Shown here one piece after another: positions 34,300 through 49,358 of a stretch of DNA of 64,000 bases (its first letter is position 1; every line of letters starts with the position of its first letter). A program made the position numbers and the translations under genes. The notes under the pieces were generated by a model. That model was not told the DNA's origin. It did not search any database and saw nothing but the letters and a program-made list of their open reading frames with translations. The stretch is from assembly GCF_001424755.1 (NCBI RefSeq), contig NZ_LMRF01000006.1, positions 31,594 to 95,593 on the forward strand, written 5' to 3'. The DNA comes from Marmoricola sp. Leaf446. Lineage in GTDB: Bacteria > Actinomycetota > Actinomycetes > Propionibacteriales > Nocardioidaceae.

Positions 34300-34613
34300 T
34301 CGCCGGAGAACTCGTCGACGAGCGCCGCGACCTGCTTGGCGCCCAGGCCGCGCACGCGGCGGCTCTCGGAGATCTGGAGCCGCTCCATGACCTGGCGGGC
34401 ACGGACCTTGCCGATGCCCGGCATCGACTGCAGCAGCTCGCTGACCCGCATCTTGCCGATGACCTCGTTGTGGCGGCTCTCCTCGATCACGTCGGCCACG
34501 GTGTAGCCGGAGTTCTTGAGCCGGTTCTTGACCTCGGCGCGCTCACGGCGCGAGGCGGCGGCCTTGTCGAGTGCTGCCTGGCGCTGTTCGGGCGTGAGGG
34601 GCGGCAGGGCCAC
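34296..34613 (-). CDS. mihF: Actinobacterial integration host factor
   Basis: 105 aa. [19 protein letters not shown] and the helix-two-turn-helix region with [18 protein letters not shown] and [15 protein letters not shown] match mIHF/sIHF. It is a nucleoid protein that bends and binds DNA with little sequence preference and is found only in actinobacteria, so it also marks the lineage. A good sigma-A-like promoter lies about 90 bases upstream. Confidence 0.97.
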   Translation of the reverse strand: MALPPLTPEQRQAALDKAAASRRERAEVKNRLKNSGYTVADVIEESRHNEVIGKMRVSELLQSMPGIGKVRARQVMERLQISESRRVRGLGAKQVAALVDEFSGE

Positions 34614-34699
34614 GGAGGGTTCCTCGTTCTTCCTGCCCGGCGGGGGCGGGCGCGTGGTGTGGGGGGCGCGGCTCGGACGGCGCGCGGGGAGTGCGTTGC

Positions 34700-34729
34700 A
34701 CAGTAGTCACGTCGTTCGACGCGCTGCAA
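34700..34729 (-). promoter_or_regulatory. sigma-A-like promoter of mihF
   Basis: Minus strand: -35 TTGCAG (34729-34724), 18-base spacer, -10 TACTGT (34705-34700). Flanking GCGTTGCA (34693-34700) and TGCAACGC (34725-34732) form an inverted repeat that overlaps both hexamers, which could be a repressor site. Confidence 0.6.
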
Positions 34730-34743
34730 CGCGCCCCCGGTGC

Positions 34744-35187
34744 TCAGAGCCCGAGGTTGACCTTGCACACGTCGCGCCCCTGCTGCTCGATGCCGGAGGC
34801 GGCCGCGACGACCTCCTCGGAGCGGATCTGGCCGGCCGCGGCGACGACGTCGCGGCGGTCCGCGGGGCTCAGCCCGCCGGGCGGGCGGCCGCCCTCGAAG
34901 TCCTTCGCGGAGACGTCGGCGGCCCGCAGCGCGCGGTCGAGGTCCTCCAGGGCGCCCAGGAAGGTCTGCCACTCGTCGGTGAGGTCGGAGGGCGCCTTCT
35001 CCCCCAGCCCCTGGAGCAGCTCGAGGTTGTCCAGCAGCGCGGTCGGCGAGCTCGCGGCGACCATGTCGGAGAGCTTCTCCCGGTCCAGGCGCAGCTGGGC
35101 GCAGTAGTCCTCGGTGGTGGGCTCCCCGCACCCCGCGAGCGGCAGCGCGAGCAGCAGCGCGCCGGCCAGCCCGACGGCGCGCCTCAC
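34744..35187 (-). CDS. Small lipoprotein coupled to pyrF
   Basis: 147 aa. Signal peptide 1-19 ends in the lipobox LPLAGC, so Cys20 would be lipidated and the protein anchored outside the membrane. The mature part has Cys near 29 and near the C-terminus (DVCKVNLGL), perhaps a disulfide, and a helical middle with DEWQTFLGALEDLDRALRAADV. It overlaps the pyrF stop by GTGA, so it is translated with the pyr operon although it looks unrelated to pyrimidine synthesis. Family not recognised. Confidence 0.75.
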   Translation of the reverse strand: MRRAVGLAGALLLALPLAGCGEPTTEDYCAQLRLDREKLSDMVAASSPTALLDNLELLQGLGEKAPSDLTDEWQTFLGALEDLDRALRAADVSAKDFEGGRPPGGLSPADRRDVVAAAGQIRSEEVVAAASGIEQQGRDVCKVNLGL

Positions 35188-36020
35188 GGTGCCTCCCGCA
35201 GCGCGGCGAGGTCCTCCGCCACGGCCCGGGCCGCGGCGGCCAGGGCGGCCGGGTCGGGGCCCGCGCGCAGGATCTCCCGGGAGCTGGAGGCGAGCACGAG
35301 GCGCGAGGCCGGTCCGAAGATGCGTCGCACGTCGGCCACGGTGCCGCCCTGGGCACCCAGGCCGGGCACGAGCAGCGGCCCGCCGACGTCGAGGTCCTCC
35401 TCGGTGCGGCCGATGGTGGCGCCCACGACGGCCCCGAAGCTGCCCAGCGGGCCGGCCTCGGACGCGTTGAGGGCGCGGAGGTGGTCCAGGACGCTGCCGG
35501 CCACGGTCGGTCCGGCCGCGGTGACCGCCTGCTGGAACGGCGGCGCCTCGGGGTTGGAGGTCAGCGCCAGCACGAACACGCCCGCCCCGTGGGCCCGGGC
35601 CGTGTCGAAGAACGGCTGCAGGCTGCCGGTGCCGAGGTAGGGCGAGACCGTCAGGGCGTCGGCGGCCAGCGGCGAGGCGGGGTCGAGGTAGGCCTCGGCG
35701 TACCCCTGCGCGGTGGAGCCGATGTCGCCGCGCTTGACGTCGACCACGGTCAGGACGCCGGCCTCCCGCGCGGTGGCGAGCACCCGCTCCAGCACGGCGA
35801 CGCCGGCCGAGCCGAAGCGCTCGAAGAACGCCGACTGGGGCTTCAGCGCCGCTACGACGGGGGCGAGGGCCTCGGTGGCGCCGAGGGCGAACCGCTCGAG
35901 CCCGGCCGCGGTGTCGGGCAGCCCCCAGGCCGCCAGCAGCGCCGGGTGCGGGTCGACGCCCGCGCACAGCGGTCCGTGGGCGTCGACCGCGGCCGCCAGC
36001 CGGGCCCCGAACGGCCTCAC
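35184..36020 (-). CDS. pyrF: Orotidine 5'-phosphate decarboxylase
   Basis: 278 aa, the larger actinobacterial type 2 form. CAGVDPHPALLAAWG, the catalytic VVDVKRGDIGSTAQGYA (Asp-Lys-Asp network) and VPGLGAQGG are visible. It makes UMP, the end of the pathway. GTG start in GTGA overlap with pyrD. Confidence 0.95.
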   Translation of the reverse strand: MRPFGARLAAAVDAHGPLCAGVDPHPALLAAWGLPDTAAGLERFALGATEALAPVVAALKPQSAFFERFGSAGVAVLERVLATAREAGVLTVVDVKRGDIGSTAQGYAEAYLDPASPLAADALTVSPYLGTGSLQPFFDTARAHGAGVFVLALTSNPEAPPFQQAVTAAGPTVAGSVLDHLRALNASEAGPLGSFGAVVGATIGRTEEDLDVGGPLLVPGLGAQGGTVADVRRIFGPASRLVLASSSREILRAGPDPAALAAAARAVAEDLAALREAP

Positions 36021-37089
36021 GCGGCCGCCTCGCCCCGGGCCCGGGCGACGCCGCGGTTGATCCGGCGCGCCCAGCCGGGCCCCTCGTAGACGAAGCCGGT
36101 GTAGCCCTGGAGCAGGTCGGCCCCCGCGTCGAGCCGGGCCAGGGCGTCGTCGACGGTGGCGATGCCGCCCACCCCGATGATCGTGGGCTCGGGTCCCAGC
36201 CGGTGGCGGAGCAGGCGGGTGACCTCCTGGGCCCGCGCGCGCAGCGGCGGCCCGGAGAGCCCGCCGCCCCCGGCGGCCTCGACCGCGCCGTCGGGGCTGA
36301 CCAGCCCGTCGCGGGCGATCGTGGTGTTGGTGGCCACGACGCCGTCCAGCCCCACGGCCCGCGCGAGGTCGGCCACGGCCAGCACGTCGTCGTCGGCGAG
36401 GTCGGGGGCGATCTTGACCAGCAGCGGCACGTGGACGCTGGAGACGTCGTCGGCGCGGCGGCGCACGGCGCGCAGCAGCGGCTCGAGCCGCTCCACCGCC
36501 TGCAGGTGGCGCAGGCCCGGGGTGTTGGGCGAGGACACGTTGACGACCAGGTAGTCGGCGTACGGCGTGAGCAGGCCGGCGCTGGTCTCGTAGTCGGCGA
36601 CCGCCTCGTCCTCGGGCACCACCTTGGTCTTGCCGATGTTCACGCCCAGGGGTACGCCGGAGCGGCGACCCGTCCGGTCGAGGCGGCGCTCGGCGAGCCG
36701 CCGGGCCACCGCCACGGCCCCGTCGTTGTTGAAGCCCATCCGGTTGACGATGGCACGGTCGGCCGGCAGCCGGGCCAGCCGTGGCCGGGGGTTGCCGGGC
36801 TGGGGCTGCGCGGTGACGGTGCCGATCTCGACCGACCCGAAGCCCAGGCTGGCCAGCGCGTCGATGCCCACGGCGTTCTTGTCGAAGCCCGCCGCCAGGC
36901 CCAGGACGGCCGGGAAGACCAGCCCCATGGCCTCGACCTCGCCCCCCGCGGACCGACCGAGCCGTTCGGCGCCGGCCTGCAGCGCGTGGGTGACCGGGCG
37001 TGCCCGTCGGATGGCCGTGAACGCGAGCTCGTGGGCCCGCTCGGCGTCGGTGCGGACCAGCACCCGGTCGAAGAGCCGGTGGTACAGCG

Positions 37090-37093
<4 letters not shown>
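36017..37093 (-). CDS. pyrD: Dihydroorotate dehydrogenase (quinone), class 2
   Basis: 358 aa. The N-terminal helical extension (1-40) for the membrane quinone site identifies class 2. FMN and substrate motifs include [56 protein letters not shown] (catalytic Ser) and [19 protein letters not shown]. It passes electrons to the quinone pool. The start overlaps the carB stop (ATGA). Confidence 0.96.
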
Positions 37094-40418
<3,325 letters not shown>

Positions 40419-40419
<1 letters not shown>

Positions 40420-41603
40420 CAGGCGTCCTTCCCGTCGGTGGTCGCGTCGTGCTCGCCGGCCGGGCCGCTCGTGGCCATCAGCTCGGTGAACCGGTCGAAG
40501 AGGTAGGCGGCGTCGTGGGGACCGGCGGCGGCCTCGGGGTGGTACTGCACCGAGAAGCTCCGCAGCCGGCCGTCCTCCCCGCGCAGCTCCAGGCCCTCGA
40601 CGACGTCGTCGTTGAGGCAGACGTGGGAGACGGTGGCCTCGCCGTACGGCGTCGTGGTCGAGCCCTCGAGCGGGGCGTCGACGGCGAACCCGTGGTTGTG
40701 GGCGGTGACCTCGACCTTGCCGGTGGTGCGGTCCATCACCGGCTGGTTGATGCCGCGGTGGCCGTAGGTCAGCTTGTAGGTGCCGAACCCGAGCGCCCGG
40801 CCGAAGAGCTGGTTGCCGAAGCAGATCCCGAAGTACGGCAGCCCGCGCCCGAGCGCCCCCCGCAGCAGCTCGACCTGGTCGGTCGTCGCCGCCGGGTCGC
40901 CGGGGCCGTTGGAGAAGAACAGCCCGTCGGGCTGGACGGCGAGGACGTCCTCGAGGGTCGAGGTCGCGGGCAGCACGTGCACCTCGACGCCGCGGGCGGC
41001 CAGCATCCGCGGGGTGTTGGCCTTGATGCCGAGGTCGAGGGCGGCGACGGTGAACCGCTTCTCGCCGACCGCCGGGACGACGTAGGCCTCGGCGGTGGTG
41101 ACCTCGTCGGCCAGCTCGCTGCCGGCCATCTGCGCCGAGGCCCGGACGCGCTCCAGCAGGGCGGCGCTGTCGGCGGTCTCGGTGGAGATGCCGACGCGCA
41201 TCGCGCCGCGCTCGCGCAGGTGGCGGGTCAGCGCGCGGGTGTCGATGCCGCTGATGCCGACCACGCCCTGGTCGCGGAGCTCGTCGTCGAGGCTGCGCAC
41301 CGACTGCCAGTTGGAGGGCACCCGGGCGGGGTCGCGCACGACGTAGCCGCTCACCCAGATGCGGCGCGACTCCGGGTCGTCGTCGTTGACGCCGGTGTTG
41401 CCGACGTGCGGGGCGGTCATCACGACCACCTGGCGGTGGTACGACGGGTCGGTGAGCGTCTCCTGGTAACCGGTCATGCCGGTGGAGAACACCGCCTCGC
41501 CGAACGTCTCGCCGGGGGCGCCGTAGGCCTCGCCGTGGAAGGTCCGGCCGTCCTCGAGCACGAGGATCGCGGGGCCCGGACGGGTGGGGGCATGCAGTGG
41601 CAC
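40419..41603 (-). CDS. carA: Carbamoyl-phosphate synthase, small (glutaminase) chain
   Basis: 394 aa. [17 protein letters not shown] and [17 protein letters not shown] open the CPSase small domain. The class I amidotransferase half has [17 protein letters not shown] (Cys nucleophile), AHNHGFAV and [12 protein letters not shown] (His-Glu). It delivers ammonia to CarB. The GTG at 41603 follows AAGGAGG by 6 bases; that site lies in a PyrR-type leader. Confidence 0.97.
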
Positions 41604-41610
41604 GCCGTAC

Positions 41611-41657
41611 CTCCTTCTCCGCCTCACGGGACGGATCGTTAAAGGATGCCGATCGCG
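41611..41657 (-). promoter_or_regulatory. PyrR-type leader element upstream of carA (copy A)
   Basis: On the minus strand: CATCCTTTAACGATCC, then CCCGTGAGGC in the loop region, then GGAGAAGGAGG. The CCG/CGG and TCCTT/AAGGA pairs enclose the loop, so AAGGA of the ribosome-binding site is paired in the closed form. It is identical to the pyrR leader at 45 of 47 positions. PyrR-dependent translational repression with such a leader is described in Mycobacterium smegmatis. Confidence 0.8.
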
Positions 41658-41661
41658 GCCG

Positions 41662-41667
41662 ACCCTA
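41662..41667 (-). promoter_or_regulatory. -10 element (TAGGGT) of the carA-carB-pyrD-pyrF operon
   Basis: TAGGGT on the minus strand sits just upstream of the PyrR-type leader, so transcription would begin near its first bases. Confidence 0.45.
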
Positions 41668-41717
41668 CCAGCGCGCGGACCGTTGTCAGCCGCCCGGCCG
41701 GAGGGGATGCTGGGTCG

Positions 41718-44201
41718 GTGGGCGAGGTGCTCGTGGGACGCACCGAGGAGCTGGCCCGGCTCCGGGCCTGGCTCGACCAGCGCCTGGCGGACCCGGGCCC
41801 GCGGGGTGGACCGCGGGCCGGTCCCGCTCCCCCGCTGCTGCTGGTGAGCGGCGAGGCGTGGGTCGGCGTCACCGCACTGGTCGACGCGGCGGTGGCGGCG
41901 TACGACGCCTCGCGGGTCGTGCGGCTCGACGACCTGCACGTCGCCGACGGGGCCACCGTGCGAGGGCTGCCGGACCTGGCCCGCCGGCTGGTCGACGGGT
42001 CGACGGCCGTGGTGGCGACGTACCGCCCCGACGCGCTGGCCCGCGACCACCCGCTGCGGCCCGTCCGCGCCGAGCTGCGGCACGCGGGGCTGGTGACCGA
42101 GCTGCGGCTGGGCCCGCTGCCCGACGCGGACGCCCGACGTCTGGTCGCGGACCGGTTCGGGCCCGCCGCCGAGCCCGACCGGGTGGAGGCGGTGGTGCGC
42201 CGCGCCGACGGGCTGCCGTTCCTGCTCGTGGCGCTGGCGCAGGACGACGACGGCGACCTGCCCGAGGCGGTCCGCGACGCCGTCGCGCTGGAGCTCGAGC
42301 GGCTCGACGACGCGGGCCGGGAGGCGCTGCGGCTGGCGGCAGTCACCGGTCCGGCCGTCGAGCCGCGCCACCTCGCGGCGCTGCTCCCGGGCGGCTGGCC
42401 CGAGGAGCTCGGGACCGGCGAGCACCTCGCCCGCGACGCGGACGGCGTGCTGCGGTTCCGCCACGACGTGGTCCGTGAGGCGGTCCACGACCAGGTCCCG
42501 CCGGCCCGGCAGCGGGCGTGGGCGACCCGGCTCGCCGACCGGCTGCTCGCCACCGGGTCGCACCGCGACGCCCGGGCACTGCTGGACCCGCTGGTCGCCG
42601 CCTGGCCGGCCGACGAGCCCGGCCGGGCTCGGGCGCTGACGGCGCTGGCCGCTGCGGCCGAGGGCTGTGGCGAGCACCCCGCGGCCGTGGCCGCCCTCGG
42701 CGAGCTCCTGGCAGGAGCGCCCGAGCCGGAGCGAGCGGGTCTGCTGTCCCGCCTCGCCACCCAGCACGAGCTGTTGGGCCAGTGGTCGGTCGCCGTGGCC
42801 GAGCGCGAGGCCGGCGCGCGGCTCCACGACGCGGCCGGTCGGCCCGCCGACGCCGCGGTGGAGCGCCTCGCCGTGGCGGTCCACCTGCGCTCGGCAGCGA
42901 GCCTGCGCGCCGCGCTGGAGGTCACCGCGCTCGCGGAGCGCGACGCGCGGCGGGCCGACCGGCTCGACCTGGTGTGCCGCGCGGAGGCGCTGCGCGGCAA
43001 CCTGCTCGCCCGGACCGAGCGGGGTGCGGAGGGGGTGGCGCAGGTGCGGGCCGCGCTCGACCGCGCCCTGTCGGCCGGACTCGTCGCACCGGCGGCGGAG
43101 GCCTACCAGCGGCTGGCGGACGCGCTGGAGCACAGCGGTGACTACCGCTCCGCGGGCCAGGCGTACGACGCGGCGTACACCTTCTGCCGCCACGGCGACC
43201 AGGACGTCACCGCCCAGGTCTGCCGGGCCTGCGCCGCCGTGGTGATGCTGCACGGCGGGCGCTGGGACACCGCGCTCGAGGTGTGCGCCGAGGTCCTCCA
43301 CGACCCGGGCTCGCCCCCGCCGGCCCGCGCTGCCGCCGAGGTGGTCACCGGCCTGGTGGAGGCGTTCCGGGGCCGGGTCCGCGGCCCGCGAGCGGCGCTG
43401 CTCGGCGCCCGGCTCACCGGGGTGCGCATCGACCTGCTGCCGGTCGACCTGCTGGCCTCGTGGGGGCTCTCGCTGCTGGACCGGCACGCCGGGGACGACG
43501 CCGGCGCGGTGGCCGGGCTGCAGCGGGTGCTGCAGCGCTGCGAGGACAGCCAGGAGCGGCACTACTGCGTGCCGGTGCTCCAGGACGCGGTGGGCCTGTT
43601 CGCCCGGCTCGGCCTGCACCGCGAGGTGGCGCGGGCGACCGCGCTGCTCGCCGAGGCCGACCTGGGCCACCAGCCCGACGCCCGGATCGCGCTCTGCGTC
43701 GCCCTGGCCGAGACCTCGGCGCTCGCGGGCGACGTGCCCGCGGCGGTGCCCCACCTGCGGCAGGCGCTGGAGCTGAGCGCGACCGAGGAGCTCCCCCTGG
43801 CCGACCTGGCCGTGCGCCGTCGGCTGGCCGCGCTGCTGGTGGCGGGCGGCGGCCCCGACGACGCCCGCGCGGAGGCGGTCGAGCTGCTCCGGCAGGCGCA
43901 GCGCACCGCGCGCCGGCTCAAGGCCCGGCTGCTGCTCGAGCCGCTCGGCCGCGAGCTGGCGGCCCTGGGCGCGGTCCCGACGACGGCCGGGGGCGACGCG
44001 CTCACCGCCCGCGAGCGCGAGGTGCTCGGCCTGGTCGGCGGCGGGCTGACCAGCCGCGAGATCGCCGCCCGGCTGTTCCTCAGCGTCCGCACCGTCGAGA
44101 TGCACGTGCGGCACGCGATGACCACGCTCGACTGCCGCACCCGCACCGAGGCGGCGATGCGGCTGGCCCGCGACGACGCCCACGCGCACCCGACCCCGTA
44201 G
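41718..44201 (+). CDS. LuxR-family regulator with degenerate STAND-like ATPase
   Basis: 827 aa from the GTG at 41718, which begins [19 protein letters not shown], the usual opening of large AAA-LuxR regulators. The P-loop position reads [13 protein letters not shown]: the Lys and one Gly of GxxGxGKT are replaced. Only about 17 residues separate it from the Walker-B-like RLDDLHVAD, far less than the normal 60-90. Residues about 260-750 are TPR-like helical repeats. Residues about 762-815 are a LuxR helix-turn-helix with [15 protein letters not shown] and [19 protein letters not shown] ligand-sensing regulator that probably does not bind ATP in the usual way. It and the next gene sit inside the pyr locus. 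An earlier ATG at 41646 would overlap the carA promoter. Confidence 0.85.
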   Translation: MGEVLVGRTEELARLRAWLDQRLADPGPRGGPRAGPAPPLLLVSGEAWVGVTALVDAAVAAYDASRVVRLDDLHVADGATVRGLPDLARRLVDGSTAVVATYRPDALARDHPLRPVRAELRHAGLVTELRLGPLPDADARRLVADRFGPAAEPDRVEAVVRRADGLPFLLVALAQDDDGDLPEAVRDAVALELERLDDAGREALRLAAVTGPAVEPRHLAALLPGGWPEELGTGEHLARDADGVLRFRHDVVREAVHDQVPPARQRAWATRLADRLLATGSHRDARALLDPLVAAWPADEPGRARALTALAAAAEGCGEHPAAVAALGELLAGAPEPERAGLLSRLATQHELLGQWSVAVAEREAGARLHDAAGRPADAAVERLAVAVHLRSAASLRAALEVTALAERDARRADRLDLVCRAEALRGNLLARTERGAEGVAQVRAALDRALSAGLVAPAAEAYQRLADALEHSGDYRSAGQAYDAAYTFCRHGDQDVTAQVCRACAAVVMLHGGRWDTALEVCAEVLHDPGSPPPARAAAEVVTGLVEAFRGRVRGPRAALLGARLTGVRIDLLPVDLLASWGLSLLDRHAGDDAGAVAGLQRVLQRCEDSQERHYCVPVLQDAVGLFARLGLHREVARATALLAEADLGHQPDARIALCVALAETSALAGDVPAAVPHLRQALELSATEELPLADLAVRRRLAALLVAGGGPDDARAEAVELLRQAQRTARRLKARLLLEPLGRELAALGAVPTTAGGDALTAREREVLGLVGGGLTSREIAARLFLSVRTVEMHVRHAMTTLDCRTRTEAAMRLARDDAHAHPTP

Positions 44202-44283
44202 TTCTCCGGTACCCCCCGGTCCACGCCGCTGCGAGCGTGACAGGGCCGCGAGGTCCGCGGCACCACGACCCGGAGGCACCGCC

Positions 44284-45165
<882 letters not shown>

Positions 45166-46442
45166 TCAGACCAGGGCGCCGTCCAGCACCGTCGGCCGGC
45201 CGCCGAGGAAGGTCGCGACCACCGCGCCGGTCAGGCGGCGGCCGTGCCAGGGGTTGTTGCGCGACAGCGACACCGAGGCGTCCCGGTCGACGGTCACGGC
45301 AGCGGCGGGATCCACCAGGGCGAGGTGGGCCGGAGAGCCCACGGCCAGCGAGCCGCCGTGGCCCTCCAGCCCGGCGATCCGAGCGGGGGTCTGCGACATC
45401 ACCCGCGCCACGTCGGCCCAGCCCATCGCCCCCGAGGTCACCATGACCTCGCTGACGACCGACAGCGCGGTCTCGAGGCCGAGCATGCCGAAGGCGGCGT
45501 CGCCGAAGGCGTGCTCCTTGTCGTGGCGGGCGTGCGGGGCGTGGTCGGTGGCGACCGCGTCGACGGTGCCGTCGGCCAGCGCCTCGCGCAGCGCGTGGAC
45601 GTCCTCGTCGGGGCGCAGCGGCGGGTTGACCTTGTAGACGGGGTCGTAGCCCGCGACCAGGTCGGTGGTCAGCAGCAGGTGGTGGGGCGTGACCTCGGCG
45701 GTGACGTCGATGCCCTGGGCCTTGGCCCACCGCAGCACCTCGACCGAGCCGGCGGTGGAGACGTGGGCGACGTGGAGCCGGCTGCGGGTGTGGCGGGCGA
45801 GCATCACGTCGCGCGCCACGATCGTCTCCTCGGCGATGCCGGGCCAGCCGGGCAGGCCGAGCCGGCCCGACAGCTCGCCCTCGTGGCAGCAGGCGGAGGG
45901 TCCGGCCAGGTCGGGGTCCTGGGAGTGCTGGGAGACGACGCCGCCGAAGGCGCGGACGTACTCCAGCGCCCGGCGCATCACCCGCGGGTCGTGCACGCAG
46001 CGGCCGTCGTCGCTGAACACCCGGACCCGGGCGCGCGAGCGGGCCATGAGGCCGAGCTCGGCCAGCTCGTGGCCCTCCAGGCCACGGGTGACCGCGCCGA
46101 CCGGCTGCACGTCGACCAGGCCGGCGGCGCGCCCGAGGTCGAGCACCCGCTCGGCGGCCTCGGCGGTGTCGGTGACCGGGCTGGTGTTGGCCATCGCGAG
46201 CACGGCGGTGAAGCCGCCGACGGCCGCCGCCCGCGAACCGGTCAGCACCGTCTCGGCGTCCTCGCGGCCGGGCTCGCGCAGGTGGGTGTGCAGGTCGACC
46301 AGGCCCGGCAGCGCCACCAGGCCTTCGGCGTCGATCGTGCGGGCGCCGGCGGGTGCGGCGTCGACGAGCACCCCGTCGGCGACGTACAGGTCACGCGGCT
46401 CGCCGCCCAGGACGGACGCGCCGGTGATCACGAGCGGCTCGC

Positions 46443-46446
<4 letters not shown>
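45166..46446 (-). CDS. pyrC: Dihydroorotase
   Basis: 426 aa amidohydrolase. Metal ligands are in [30 protein letters not shown] and [28 protein letters not shown] is the family block. It closes carbamoyl aspartate to dihydroorotate. GTG start in GTGA overlap with pyrB. No promoter of its own is seen, so it depends on the pyrR leader. Confidence 0.96.
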
Positions 46447-48068
<1,622 letters not shown>

Positions 48069-48072
48069 AGGG

Positions 48073-48078
48073 ACTGTA
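48073..48078 (-). promoter_or_regulatory. -10 element (TACAGT) of the pyrR-pyrB-pyrC operon
   Basis: Minus-strand TACAGT lies right before leader copy B, at about the same offset as the carA -10 from copy A. Confidence 0.45.
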
Positions 48079-48105
48079 GCAGCCGCCCGACCCCGGCCCC
48101 GGGGC

Positions 48106-48600
48106 TCATTCCGGCAGTGGCGGACCGAGCACCTCGAGCCCGTAGCGCGGCCCCACCTCGTTCCACCGGCCGATCTCCTGGGGCACCGGCCGTCCCTCGC
48201 CGGGGCCGGGCAGGCGCAGCTCGGACGCCGGCACGCCCACCTCGTCGTAGAGGCCCATCAGCCCACCGGGCACGGTCAGCGAGAGCAGCCGCGCCGGACG
48301 CTGCCCGCGGATCCGGAAGGCGTGGGGCACCCCGAGCGGCAGGTAGAGGAAGTCGCCGTCGGCCAGCTCGTGGAGCTCCTCGCCCGCCCGGTAGTCGACC
48401 CGGCCCTCGAGCACGAACAGCGCCTCGGCCTCGGCGGTGTGGCGGTGCAGCGGGGTGGCGGTGCCCGGCGGCTGGGTGACCAGGGACATGCCGAGCAGGC
48501 CGTCGGTCTGCTGCGCCCCGACGAGGTGCTCGAAGAGCGAGCCCATCGCCCAGGTGCCGGGCCCCTGACCGGTGCGGTGCACGACGACGGACGGGCTCAT
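48106..48600 (-). CDS. Cupin-domain protein
   Basis: 164 aa. The cupin barrel has TPLHRHTAEAEALFVLEGRVDY (two His and a Glu for metal) and GDFLYLPLGVPHAFRIRG (third His). Such single-domain cupins may be dioxygenases or isomerases; no specific match. Divergent from the adjacent TetR gene, with the shared 56-base gap holding an 18-bp palindrome, so it is the likely target of that regulator. Confidence 0.88.
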   Translation of the reverse strand: MSPSVVVHRTGQGPGTWAMGSLFEHLVGAQQTDGLLGMSLVTQPPGTATPLHRHTAEAEALFVLEGRVDYRAGEELHELADGDFLYLPLGVPHAFRIRGQRPARLLSLTVPGGLMGLYDEVGVPASELRLPGPGEGRPVPQEIGRWNEVGPRYGLEVLGPPLPE

Positions 48601-48615
48601 GGCGGCCTCCAGAAT

Positions 48616-48633
48616 CGATCCGAAGTCGGATCG
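48616..48633. promoter_or_regulatory. 18-bp palindromic operator between cupin and TetR genes
   Basis: CGATCCGA and TCGGATCG flank a 2-base centre AG. This perfect inverted repeat, in the 56-base gap between divergent genes, is the expected form of a TetR-family operator controlling both. Confidence 0.7.
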
Positions 48634-48643
48634 GATGAATTGC

Positions 48644-48649
48644 TAACCT
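48644..48649 (+). promoter_or_regulatory. -10 element (TAACCT) of the TetR gene
   Basis: TAACCT ends seven bases before the GTG at 48657, immediately downstream of the palindrome. Confidence 0.4.
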
Positions 48650-48656
48650 AGGCCCC

Positions 48657-49328
48657 GTGCCCGACCCCGTCAATGCCCGGACCTACCGCTCGCCGCTGCG
48701 CCAGGAGCAGGCGGCCGCCACCCGACGCGCGGTGACGGCGGCCGCCCACGACCTCTTCACCGCCCAGGGGTACGACGCGACGACGGTCGCCGCCGTGGCG
48801 GCCCGGGCCGGCTTCTCGCTCGACACCGTCTACGCCTCGGTCGGCCGCAAGCCGGCGCTGCTGCTGGCCGCCCACGACCTGGCGCTCAGCGGTGGCACCG
48901 ACGCGGTGCCGGCAGAGCAGCGTGACTACGTCGCCGAGGTGCGCGCGGCCCGGGGGGCGGCGGCCAAGCTCACGGCGTACGCCGGGGCGCTGGGTCGTCG
49001 CTGGCCCGCCACCGCCCCCCTGGCCGAGGCGCTGCGGACCGCCGCCGCCACGGACCCGGCCTGCCGCGACACCTGGACCGCGCTGGGCGAGCGGCGCCGC
49101 GCCGGCATGACCGTGCTCGCCGGCGAGCTCCGGGCGACCGGCGAGCTGCGCGCCGACCTCACCGACGACGACGTGGCCCACCTGCTGTGGACCACCGGCG
49201 GACCCGAGCACTACGTGCTGGCCACCACCCGCCGCACCCCCGAGCAGTACGCCGCCCAGCTGGCCGACCTCTGGACCCGCACCCTGCTGAGCACCGCACC
49301 GCCGGACGCCACGACCCGAGCGACCTGA
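48657..49328 (+). CDS. TetR-family transcriptional regulator
   Basis: 223 aa. The HTH region is ATRRAVTAAAHDLFTAQGYD then TTVAAVAARAGFSLDTVYAS (about 19-58). The remainder is a helical ligand domain with WPATAPLAEALRTAAATDPA. Divergent from a cupin gene and followed 31 bases later by an MFS transporter, a common layout for ligand-responsive efflux or catabolism. The ligand is unknown. Confidence 0.92.
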   Translation: MPDPVNARTYRSPLRQEQAAATRRAVTAAAHDLFTAQGYDATTVAAVAARAGFSLDTVYASVGRKPALLLAAHDLALSGGTDAVPAEQRDYVAEVRAARGAAAKLTAYAGALGRRWPATAPLAEALRTAAATDPACRDTWTALGERRRAGMTVLAGELRATGELRADLTDDDVAHLLWTTGGPEHYVLATTRRTPEQYAAQLADLWTRTLLSTAPPDATTRAT

Positions 49329-49358
49329 CCGACCCGACCGACCTGGCACCATCGCCCG

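Noticed and set aside
41646..41717. ATG at 41646 as start of the LuxR-type gene
   Set aside because: The extra 24 residues are unlike the family and would run through the carA promoter. The GTG at 41718 begins the usual VGRTEEL motif.
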